A DNA stretch of 64,000 nucleotides, taken from contig NC_135553.1 in the NCBI RefSeq assembly GCF_964340395.1, positions 14,094,501 to 14,158,500 on the forward strand, in the 5' to 3' direction. A program made the position numbers and the translations under genes. The stretch is from Glandiceps talaboti. Its lineage: Eukaryota > Hemichordata > Enteropneusta > Spengelidae. Position 1 is the stretch's first letter, and each line of letters opens with the position of its first letter. The notes below the pieces were generated by a model, which was given only the letters and a program-made list of their open reading frames with translations, had not been told where the DNA came from and did not search any database. Positions 46,015 to 58,200 of the stretch are shown here, piece after piece.

Positions 46015-46288
46015 GCACTAGTTGAAGTTTATTACCCGATAAAATATGTGTTCGTAACTCGATACATTGCAAAAAAGCTAAATAAAAAATGTGTGAAAGG
46101 TTTCCTATTGTACGTACGATAACAAATATTTTACACATAATAATTATATTAATCCTTTGCAAATTATTGACTTACAAACAAGGACATAGGTTGTTTCACA
46201 TTGATTTTTCAAGTAGGAAGCTATGATAAAATAGTTTTATAACAAATTCAAAATAAAATACCCAATCCTTATCCATATGGCCACTTTA
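46015..46288. mobile_element. Palindromic MITE E, copy 3 (left-truncated)
   Basis: It matches copies 1 and 2 from ATAAAATATGTGTTCGTAAC through the centre to CATATGGCCACTT, lacking the left outer arm. Confidence 0.7.
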
Positions 46289-46662
46289 AGAAATCAACAT
46301 GAATAACTTTTCGGTACAATTCTTCTTTTTCTCTTTTCATGTTAATCTGGATTTATGAACATATACATTTTATCTCAGGGTAATTCACCACACAGCATGA
46401 TTTCATGAGTGACTCATTACATGAAGTTGATCTACAATAATTCTATCTAAAATTGGGCTATTTAAATTTAGCAAACGTTAACTGGAAGTGATTAAAGGGG
46501 TACAGGTGTTTTGAGGTTACATTTTTCTGCATAATCGAAAACACTCGTACTATTCTACGTATTGACATATACGTAATACCATCACTTGCAACTGACTGAA
46601 CTCAAACCTGCTGGTATCAAAATATTACATATACATGAGCTGATGACGTAATTTTTCATACG

Positions 46663-46782
46663 TATAAAAAATGTCCCGAAGATCCCTACTATGCAGTTAA
46701 CTAGTCTAACAATGCCAGAAGATGAAGACTTTCATGGACTGGACATTTATAGTATACTAGAAGAGTTTAATTGAGCTTTTAT
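46663..46782 (+). promoter_or_regulatory. Possible promoter with 20-codon ORF and splice donor
   Basis: TATAAAAA at 46663 is followed about 49 bp later by ATG (46712). The acidic frame MPEDEDFHGLDIYSILEEFN ends in TGA at 46774. A donor, TTAT|GTAAGTA, follows at 46783. This could be a first exon with a short upstream ORF. No linked exon was found. Confidence 0.22.
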
Positions 46783-47149
46783 GTAAGTATTTGCACTTGA
46801 GTGAAAAAAAATCACTTACAAACATAGCTTATGCCACTTTAAGCATAGACATATATTCTAATAATGCTACATATGGTACTTGTTTGTATAATTATACACT
46901 ACAGTACGAAATGTAAAAATATTGTGCAGAATCAAATAGAGAAACTTATGTTTCTATGGTTTCTGCAAATGCCGCTATCTTTCCACAATTTCATTCAGTT
47001 GTTTTTGAGGATGGTACAATGTAATTGATTAGAGTACATACAGTAGACACAAACGGACAATTCAAACACCAGATATAAAAAATATCATATTACATGCACG
47101 ACACTAAAATACAGTAAAGTGTAAATAAAAGACCTACTTTTCCACACTA

Positions 47150-47445
47150 CTCAATCAATCAATCAATCAAGTCATTTATAAAGTATCCAATATCCAATAC
47201 TAAGTAAAGTTCAGAGTCGCTGTACAATTATGTATACATGTTGAAGGCTCTGCTGAAAAGATATGTTTTAAGGTTAACGTTCTTACTAAAAGAACAAGCT
47301 GTGGGCTTTTGACGTATTTCCAGTGACAAAGTGTTCCAGAGGCGCGGTGCTGCACGCGAAAAGGCACGCCAATCAAATGTAAATGGCATGAGTCTATATT
47401 TGGGCTCGTGGAGGAACGAAGTCTGCGAAGATTCGACTTTTAATA
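47150..47445 (-). mobile_element. LINE 3' end (RT ORF C-terminus)
   Basis: The minus strand reads FDWRAFSRAAPRLWNTLSL, then EIRQKPTACSFSKN and YLFSRAFNMYT before a stop. This is the usual C-terminal signature of CR1/L2-type LINE ORF2 (AP.LWN.LP...R...F...LKT.LF..AF). It ends in a (TTGA)n tail (plus strand TCAA, 47153-47170). Confidence 0.7.
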
Positions 47446-48100
47446 CCTGAATAGTGTCTGATACATGTAAGCCTATGATGACGATTGGCCATCTGGCTTT
47501 GAATTCATAGCACTACATATATACTACTACATAATGATTTTAAATGGATAACGCTGTCTAAAACAATTTTCAATTTTGGTCGATTTAGTTAGGGGGGGGG
47601 GGGGTCTGAGGCCTGAATGATAAGAATTTAGGTTTTTTATCATACATTGAACTATTGATCTCGCCCCTGACGCGAATTGATAATTATTGCAACTACATCA
47701 CGATGTACTTATCCTAATGTAAATGTATTAGTAATACAATAACATTTGGTCATGTTTGTCATGCAACGAGGACACCGGAGGTCAACTTCCTTTTTTCGTG
47801 GTACGACTTGGGTGCGTCAGACTCTTATGGTAACCTACACGTACCTTACTTCCCCTTCACACATGATAATGGTACGTTCCTATCATGATTTGCCTGCTCC
47901 TCATGCTATGGGGTCTCTATGCAGAAGCGATGTGACGTCATGACTCATTCACAGCTTGCTTTTCACACTACAACGTGACAACAATAACAATATGGCAATG
48001 TTTTGTATTACATGGTCATCTCGAAGTTTTTACTAGTATGACCTTTCTTTGAAGTACAAATGTACTAAGTATTACATAATCGGATGTATACTTACTGGTT

Positions 48101-49065
48101 AGGGAGCCTTCAGTAATTGCAAGGAGGGGGGGGAATTAAGCCCAGTCTGTGACATCAAATGTGACCCCCCCCCCTTTTTTTTCTGTAGTCAAAAAAAAAA
48201 AATCGCGGATAGTTTTTTAAAGAAATTTATTGTTTACCGGCACTATCATCACACCACAGTGAGTGTGTGTGTGTTTGTATTAAATCAATGCCTGCATATG
48301 GATGTCATTGACAGAGCTGAAGGCCAAAACTCCCAAAGACGAGATAAGCACATAACTGACAACCTCGGGACTGAGGTCAACATCTCAACTCCATCACAGT
48401 ATCATAATAATTATCATGTTATGATATTACCCTGTAATAATCCCATCAATACGACTGCTCTTCTAAATCGACCACCAACAGAATCATTCAAAATGTAATT
48501 ATTTTTCTCATCCTAGCATTCAAGTCGACCACAACAAAATCATTCTATATATTTGTCTTCTTTTTTTCATTTCGACCACCAAATATAACCATCGATCAGG
48601 GGAGCTTTATTTTTACGAATCCTAAATAAAAGTGAAGAAACTTAAAATGATTGGTGAAGAAGAAAACTGATTACAATGTTTGACACATTCACGTCTTGCA
48701 ATTCAACCTGCAAAATTGCAAATTAATATCCATAAATCAAGTAATTCGACCACAAACAAATCTTAATTATTAAAAATCTGGCCGAATTGGTAGGATTATT
48801 CACAGACAAGTAAGTCTGTGGATTATTACGGTACTTTACAATGGTGGCAGTGATGGGACTTGGTAGCAGTAGGATTTGGAAGTTGTGGCAGCGATGGGAC
48901 CGTTCCAAATAACAAAATAATGCAAAGTTAATAGATAAAAATGAGTCAAAGTAAAATGTGACCCTCCCCTAATTTCCATTTTTTAAAATACGGCCCTCCC
49001 CCGAGTAACGATTTGTAACAAGTGGCCCCCTAATTCCCCCCCCATGTAATTACTGAAGGCTCCCT
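48101..49065. mobile_element. 965 bp TIR element (F) upstream of gene 2
   Basis: AGGGAGCCTTCAGTAATT at the left, next to a G run, and AATTACTGAAGGCTCCCT at the right, next to a C run, are inverted ends. The element contains several TCGACCAC(C)A motifs (48468, 48522, 48574, 48748). No transposase. It ends about 140 bp before the first coding exon of gene 2. Confidence 0.8.
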
Positions 49066-49205
49066 TGCGCAGCGCCATAGACGACCGTGACAAGTTGTGA
49101 AGTTCATCACTTTCACTCCCACCGTCCCAGTATATACTACTAGTACAGTACGGACGGTACGGCAGACTTTCTGACACTTCGCCGGTTGACACCGTTACGG
49201 GACAA

Positions 49206-49213
49206 ATGCAGAG
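49206..49213 (+). CDS. Gene 2, exon 1 (start codon plus two bases)
   Basis: ATGCAGAG|GTGAGT. The ATG joins exon 2 in frame (MQRQIKCIMADFP), so translation may start here or at the next ATG (50447). The preceding 130 bp are more CpG-rich than the surroundings and probably hold the 5' UTR. Confidence 0.45.
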
Positions 49214-52200
49214 GTGAGTATCCCGAGTCGTGTATAATACTTATTATAAGATAGAAGTTTCAGCCCTACCGTGGTTAGTCCTGCTTGCATACGGAGGAAT
49301 TCGGGACTCGATTCTGACAATTGTCCCTCCCCCTCCGTCAAGTCAGTAATACAGACTCGTGCACCGTCATGTAAGCAGGACTATACCGTGGTTAATCACA
49401 AAGTTGATTACAAGATATTTTTATCAGGAAGTACGCGGGGGAGGTACGTTGCTCCGCGGCTCCTAGACGTTTATAAATACGGTACTGTCGGTCAGTGGTA
49501 CATGGTGTAGTCTAGTGTACCATGGATGTATTTCTGCTTGCAGACGGAATAAGTCGGGAGTCGATTGATTCTGATATTGTATCTTTCCTTCTATCGTCAG
49601 AACCGAGTTTCGTACTCCGTTTGCAAACAGGACATATCCATCCACCCATGCTATGCATGCATGGCCATGGGTATATGGGTAAGCCACAGACAACTAACTG
49701 TGTGTTAGTTATGGGTAAGCGAATTACACTGTTGTACCTGAGGTCACAGGTCAGCTCGTTAAATCAATCACGTACCTGAAGTCACAGGTCAGCTCGTTAA
49801 ATCAAACACCCGTTTTGTAAATATACAGTTGCTCTGCACACTCACATTGACAGTCGGTGTACATGAAGGCCAAATAGAAAAGGGATGATGGTTATAACTA
49901 ATATAAAAAAAATAGTAACGGAAGTTCTCTTACGATCGATCGTGTGTTCGTAAGCTTTAATAGTTGATCCATGCAAAGGGCACTCAGGCTTAGTCATTTA
50001 TGTTTACGAAAACAAACAAAGTAAATAAATAAATAAATAAACAAACAATAAATAAATAAATAAATAAATACTGACAAGCATCAAGAAGAGAGTACATGTA
50101 GTTACAAGTCATTGTATGCAATTGCCAAGAAACACACAATTCAAACTTAATTTATACATTGTTCTGTGGAGGTCCTAGTCTATCAGCTAGCCCTCGGATG
50201 TTCTTCCGATAAAATACGACACACAGCCGAACAACGCTATCGAGGATGGAACATCCGAGGGCAGGCCCTCACATGCAAACTTCGTTCGCTTATAGTTATA
50301 GCATCGAAAGAAAGCCCGAACGTCTAGCAGCAAGACTATGGAGGTCCTTGCCATGATGGACATGTGGCATAATTATGGACTGTTACATGTATGTTCTTGG
50401 ATTACCCACTGTATTTGTGTTATTTTGTAGACAAATAAAGTGCATCATGGCTGACTTTCCAACCGGTTATATACGTGTCCCATTGCAAGGAACCAGTGGG
50501 AGTGAAGATGCTACTGATGGAGGATCACAAACTAACCGTCAGGTGAATGAGGTTATAATATAATTCCATAATTTAGAAACGCATTTAAATGGAAAAGTCC
50601 ATCGTAGACACTTAACCACTTTAATTGATGTCTAGCCCTAAAAAAAATTGTAAGGTTCCATGCAGTTACCCAACCCAACCTAGTTTTTCATGTCGTCGAA
50701 TCCTAACCTTTTTTTGTGTATTCAAGAAAAAAATAATAAAATTGCGAAATTTGTGGTCTCGCAAAAAATAGTGGATGCAGAAACTTAAACATCAACTTAA
50801 AAAGACAATATAAAACTGTTATTCCAATCTGTAATTGCTGTACATCTGATGAGAAGAAACCAATAACACAGAGACCATATAGAAAGCAATGGAAAATATA
50901 ACTACATGTACCTCAATCTATAGACATTTACACTTTGTACCAAAACAATGTAGCCAACAGAACAAATTATAATGTAAATATTCAGCAACTAAATTTGAAT
51001 GTACATGGCAACTGATGCAATGTGTAGATCAGTATTAGAGTAGTTAAAAAGGTAAGAGTTGTGCCTATATAATATGTTTATATGCACTAACGTTGTGAGT
51101 ATGTCTTGTATCAGCAGCTTTACTTGTATTTGATTCTCATAGCTTTTGTCATTTACACCACCACGGTTTTCCGTACACAAGTATATTGAATCACATAATA
51201 CTTCGTCCACATATGAAGATTCATGGGTCACTCGATCTCCTCCAGCTCTGAACATCCTACTCAAAGTAGCTGTTCAGAGCTTTAGGAGAGTGACCCATAA
51301 TAACTCAGTGTGTAATGTTTAGTTCACTTTCTGAACACTCCAGTTCAAACGTTACTTTTTGTATGTAGGGTTCTATAAAACTGAGATCACCACAGTATGC
51401 CACTGCTTAATTGACAATGCCAAGTTCAAAATTAGGAGGTTATGATACATCATTTTAGCTGTAAAATACATTATGTTCATTATAAGTTGTCACAACAAGT
51501 TGAACTTTATGGAAAGCTTCATGTTGTTAATTATATAATAGGGTGTAGCTAGAAGTTACCTTTTGACAAGGGTCATTGATATTCATCTGATTACAAAAGC
51601 ATACACATTTTATTGCACACTAAATCAACTCTATGCCAACAAACATGCTAATTTGCTTTGCAAGTTTGAAATGTTTTATTTAGATGAGACTCAGATTGAA
51701 ACAATTACACCCTCATTCATTGAGATAATTGACAAATTGCATTAAAGGAAATCAGTGAATATGCTGCATTCTTTGGTTCACTGTATACCAGTACACATGG
51801 GTACAAAAAGAAAGCATCTAATGCTAATGTTTAAAACAAAGACAAAGATATGCAGGGGGTCGTGGGTGGTATAAAATGTTTAAAGTTACTATCAAAGATG
51901 GTCCTGTGGGTGTCAAGTGACATGGGTGGTGTAACTTAATTCTTGAACTGTTGGACCAAATAATTCAATTATTTGTAAGTGAATAATTGTTAACTTTAAA
52001 TGTTGCCTTTGCAAATTATGACTAATCCGCACTCGTCTTAATTACCAGGAAAAGTGTGTGCAGTGCCTTGCGCATGAGCAGTAGTGTCTATAGTACCTAA
52101 TGGGTAGAAATAAACCCACAGCTGAGGTCTATAATAAGCAGCTGGAGTTCAGAAATCAGTCAGTAGTTAACATTATCCTGTAGCTTTCGCTTTCTACTTG

Positions 52201-55200
52201 AAAATAAAAGACCTCAATTAAATATCTTAAAACTGATGTGCCATGTCTCAGCTTGGCTATAAATAAGATAGAACAATAATTATACATACAACATGAATGC
52301 TGAAAGTGTGGCAATGTTGGTGTCTTCATACGATCGTAAACGTGAATTTCTAAATTGGGCAAAGATATCAAAATTATCACCACAGAGGGTGCAATTTTTT
52401 GCTGAACTAGAACAACAACGCATGTTATGTACATTTCTGTAAAGAATACTGTAAGAAAGGAAAATAATAAATATGATAAGTGATAGTATTCACCACTCTC
52501 ATTGCATAATTATAGTGATAGTCAAGCTTACTCTGGTAATCGACTCAGAGTCGACTACCAGAGTCACTCCTGGCTTCAACTAAAACTATTGTCAGTAATA
52601 TGCTACTGAATGGAGGTTGGTTTAATCTCAGACCACTAAAAGCTTGTAGTGGTCTGAGGTTTAATTATAATCTCAGTAGGGCAGCATCTCTGTGAGGGAA
52701 GGCTAAGTTCATATAAACCCGGGATATAAACTTGCAGTGTACTGGTTTGGGATTTCCAGGGTGCACAACAGATCATGGCACCACTATCACCAACTTGTGC
52801 ACTCTACCTCGACTCTACCTATCTCATTGAAAAAATACTTGCTTGGTTTGTGTCTATCCATAGACAGTGTAGACAGTGGGGGTGGGGGGGTCCTAAAGTA
52901 AACATGAAGCCTCAATTACAGAAGTCAACATAAACAATTAGTTCACAAATGTTTGACAGTTGTAATAGTAAATACTGTACACATTGATTCCAGTAACAGT
53001 AGATTATAGTGAGTTTTTTAGTACAATTTGTTTGCCCTCAAGGATGAAAGTTTAAGTAAATTACATAAACTGTAGAAATCAGTGTTCACACAAAGAGTAA
53101 AGAATCTCTCTTTAAAGTCTCCCTTGTACCCTAGTTCAATATTTAATGATTGGTGATATATATGGTATCTATTTCCAAGTCAAGTCAAAAGTTCGTCATT
53201 TAACATCAAACTTTATGGACGGGGGAAATGGATAAAATTCCTAGACATGTGCTTGAATCGTAACCTATTAATTCAAAGAGTTTATTCAAGGATCACATAA
53301 TAGTGATATATTATACTTTATAAAGTGTTATTCCTAGCATGTAGATAAAACATTCCAAAAATAAACACATGTATGCCTAGCCCATATAGTAACAGCCAAA
53401 TGATGGTGTATTTTGTTAATATAGCAAAAAAGGATGAATGCAGCATGTTAATAAACATTCATAAAATAAACATCTGACTATGCCTAGCAATAAGACCCCA
53501 CCCATAGTAACAGTGAAATGATGATGAAGTATATTACAAAGCTAAGAGCATTGGTTATTAGACAAATAGATAAACATATATATAGTCACCCAGGCACTAA
53601 AATACCACCCATAGCAACAGTTATGGTAAAATAATGATGTGTACTGGATACATTTAGGTAACAGGGATAGATCGGCATGTGGATAAATATTTTTGAAAAT
53701 TAACAGTCAAAAAGTTTAGTTGTGCTGCAGTACCTTTGGCACTATAATCTTCTTCTCAAGACTTGTACATGTATTTATACTATTTGTGAAGATCTACATT
53801 TGTACTTCAGTCTCCTAGATGCAATATCTAGTTTCACTTTTTTTTTTCAACAGAGAAATCAAGAAACAAAAAATATCAAATATTTGCAAGTGAAGAAGGA
53901 TAATACAACTGACTATACGAAAGAGAATATACACAAGATATTGTTGAAAGTGAAAGATGCGCTTGGTTTCCAAGACTTCTGTAGCATCCCAGATGTTGTT
54001 TATTGTATTATGTCATCTGAATCAGAAGTCCGTGTACCTACACAGATGAAAACATTCCTTCAAAAAGTGTTGGAGAGTGCATTACAAACTGGTATGATCA
54101 AATTTATTAATAACACATGTACTGTACTCAGGTGAACTTAAAAATCTGTTTTAGTGCTCGAGTTATGTATGTATGTATGTATGTATGTATGTATGTATGC
54201 ATGCATGTACATGTATGTATGTATGTATGTATGTATGTATGTGTGTGTTGTGTATGTATGTATGTATGTATGCATGCATGCATTGTATGTATATGTACGT
54301 ATGTACGTACGTACGTACGTACGTACGTATGTATGTATGTATGTATATGTATGTATATGTATGTGTGACTCAGCAGACTGTTTGTGTATGTATTTAGTTT
54401 AATTGCTTTTGTGTATGTGGATGACTTAATTGTAGCCAAAACATTTCAAAATCGAAGACTGGTTGCCATGGTCTTAGTGGGGAATTTTAGAGTGTTTAGT
54501 TGGTAACTACAGGGGAGACCCAATTGATAGTACCAAGAATATAGAACTACATGTACCTAACGTTATAATCATTTTATTGAATACTTACAACAGTTATTGT
54601 CTGAAATAATGTAGTTAGTTCGAAAAATTATTAGCAGTATAAAACTAAACAGAAATGTACTAAATTAAGAAGTGCCAAGGTGTCAATAGAATTTTACAAC
54701 TTTGCATATATACTTTGTACACAAGTTTCCTGAAGGACTAATTCTTAATTTTTGGTTACACATGTAGGTGCCTTGATTGTTACCAATGGTATCTACCATG
54801 GTATAACCGAGATGATGTGTGACATTCTAGATGAACTGAAGACACAGCAAGACGGATTCTGTCTACAGAAAGATATACACATGATTGCAATAGTTCCAGA
54901 GACCCAAATAGCTGATTGGAAACCACAGTACAAATTGGTGTGTTTTAGTTTTCACTCTCACATTCATATTATAGTGTATGTTGCTGAATGTTCATTGACT
55001 CTGCATGGGTTCATAGTATCAATTAAATAATTTCTACTCACCACTTCAAAAAATTTCTTGGCAGTGAATCCCAAATTTTCATATTATTTGTCATATATAA
55101 TTATTTTGTCCATTTTCACTTTTTATAGGGCAAGTGTATAACTGTAGCCATTTATGTTTGATGATGTAAATCAAGCTTGTTAGGGAGTCTAACTGTATTG

Positions 55201-58200
55201 ATATCCCTAAACTTCAAGCCCTGACCAAATTATAACTCCCTTATAGCTTGTTTGTAAGATTTGATGGGCTAAATTTCCATTTTTGTACAGCCAGTCCACT
55301 CTTGATGTTTTAAAAGGCAAGAATTTAGCAACCCAGCTAACAGAAGGGGAAATCTTGTAAAACTTGAACAAAATTTCCATACCTTGTAGCATAGATGGCT
55401 TATTTTATACGTTTTGGTCAGACTCAAGGAATACAAAATGTATAAGGTTGGGTGAGCTTCACGAGAAACGTAGCAAGATATCAGGTGCGCCAATCTCAAT
55501 TTAATTGTCGAAAGTTCTTTCCGAAGTGACAAGTTATCTTACTGCATAAATACATGTTACTTTATTACTGTACTTTCCACAGGATAATAAAAACCAACGA
55601 CTTTTAACTTACATACATCCGACCAGTCCAGTCGTAGGCACCAAGGGCCCTCTAGAGGTAAAACACCATAATTATTGTATCCTGGTTGAGGGTGATACAA
55701 AGCAGTCGGAACAGAATATCCTGAAAGCTTCTGAGATAGCTGTTAGCCTCTTCACTCATTTCAAGAACACCTACTCTAATAGCTTATCCAAGTATGGTAA
55801 GACATCCCGTGTGATCTTCATTCAAGTTTTCTCTTCATTCATGGAGAAATCTTTGGGAAGACATATCTATAGGACCTTTGTCTTTTCAATGAAAAGTCCA
55901 GTCAGACTTATTTCTACCTTTGGTACACTTGTAATGATTACTGCTATCAACTTACAGTAAAAGTCCAGTCAGACTTATTTCTACTTTTAGTACACTTGTA
56001 TTGATTACTACTATCAACTTAAAGTAAAAGTCCAGTCAGACTTATTTCTACTTTTAGTACACTTGTATTGATTACTACTATCAACTTACAGTAAAAGTCC
56101 AGTCAGACTTATTTCTACTTTTAGTACACTTGTATTGATTACTAGTACACTTGTATTGATTACTACTATCAACTTAAAGTAAAAGTTCAGTCAGACTTAT
56201 TTCTGCCTTTAGTACACTTGTATTGATTACTACTATCAACTTTCATATGATTTTGGATGATGAAATAGCACCTCAGTAACTTACTGAAACTTTAAATCTT
56301 GTAGAGACCTTAAGTACTGTACTTGACATGTATTCAGCAGTGTGGGAATTTCCTGCAAGGGTTTATGGGAAACCCTCTGGGATGATCGACATAACAAATA
56401 CTTGAAATATACTAAGAATATATGTACTAAAGATGGAAAGATGTTTAAGTCTGACTAGACTTTCCTTTAAAATTTTGGATCAATAAATAAATAAATAAAA
56501 CAAACCACCGGAACATATTTTGCATAGTTGAATGTAGAGCACATATGAAAGAAAACTGGATTTGTCTTTTGAAATATTGAATCTGTAGTCATCTAAGCTC
56601 ACTAACTAGCATTTAAATCACCAGAGTTAGCAAAATGTTACAATTTGAATCCTACAATGATCTTAGATTACTAACATCATGAATCTTGTCAGTCTCAATG
56701 CTATATGGATTACTAAAATAGGGTTATTCTTTTTTGTAGTGGACTAACATAATTTTCTAGCTCTGCCACACAACTGTTTTTTCACACCCAACTTTCAACC
56801 CTATTCCAACATGTGCCTTAATTGTATTTACAAAAATAAAATTTCTTTCCAGTGCCTAAAAGTGGAAATGAAGAAAGAGAATTCAGTTGGTGAGTTTATT
56901 TTCATCAGTCCAGCGAACACTTCATTGCATACAGTCCCAAACACTTCATTGCACACTATCCCAAACACTTCATTGCATACTGTCCCAAACACTTCATTAC
57001 ATACTGTCCCAAACACTTCATTGCATACTGTCCCAAACACTTCATTGCATACCGTCCCAAACACTTCATTACATACTGTCCCAAACACTTCATTGCATAC
57101 TGTCCCAAACACTTCATTGCATACTGTCCCAAACACTTCATTGCATACTGTCCCAAACACTTCATTGCATACTGTCCCAAACACTTCATTGCATACTGTC
57201 CCAAACACTTCATTGCATACTGTCCCAAACACTTCATTGCATACTGTCCCAAACACTTCATTGCATACTGTCCCAAACACTTCATTGCATACTGTCCCAA
57301 ACACTTCATTGCATACTGTCCCAAACACTTCATTGCATACTGTCCCAAACACTTCATTGCATACTGTCCCAAACACTTCATTGCATACTGTCCCAAACAC
57401 TTCATTGCATACTGTCCCAAACACTTCATTGCATACCGTCCCAAACACTTCATTGCATACCGTCCCAAACACTTCATTGCATACTGTCCCAAACACTTCA
57501 TTGCACACCGTCCCAAACACTTCATTACATACTGTCCCAAACACTTCATTGCATACTGTCCCAAACACTTCATTGCATACCGTCCCAAACACTTCATTGC
57601 ATACCGTCCCAAACACTTCATTGCATACTGTCCCAAACACTTCATTGCACACCGTCCCAAACACTTCATTGCATACTGTCCCAAACACTTCATTGCATAC
57701 TGTCCCAAACACTTCATTGTATACTATAATGTAAACATGTCATTGCATACTGTGTTTTGCTAGCCCCAAGAGGCACAGCCCAGAGGGGGGGGGGGGGGGG
57801 GGGGGGGGCTTATATGTCGAGTCACATCTATGCATGTGTGCATGTATCGCCCTCATGTCTCTAGCATACATCAACTGATTTTAACTAAACCTCAGTGGTA
57901 CAAAGGTAACATACATTGTACTATGTGAGACATGCACATCACTCTGGTTTGCAACTGAATCAAATATCACTGAATGGCAGCCATATTTGTAGTTAAATTT
58001 CACAATGTGCATCATAATTTTTGAGGTGTGATACGTAGGACTCCATATTATCAAAGATGAGCATTCTTTTAAGACCTTGACTTCTTCAAGGTCAAATAGG
58101 CAAAATTAGTTTATCTTCCTATTTTTTTTTATAATTCAAACCATTTAAGATGATATTGTAATCATGAGTGTACAAATTGTCATTGTCATGTCTGTAATAA

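Noticed and set aside
54117-54439. 80-100 codon frames rich in Tyr, Val, Cys, Met or His, Thr, Ile
   Set aside because: Translation of a GTAT tetranucleotide microsatellite in several frames.
56914-57728. CRISPR-like regular repeat array
   Set aside because: Units are contiguous with no unique spacers, and the DNA is animal nuclear.
56811-57734. Long open frames of 250-307 codons on both strands
   Set aside because: They are read-through of a 24 bp tandem repeat whose length is a multiple of three. Splice signals put this region in an intron.
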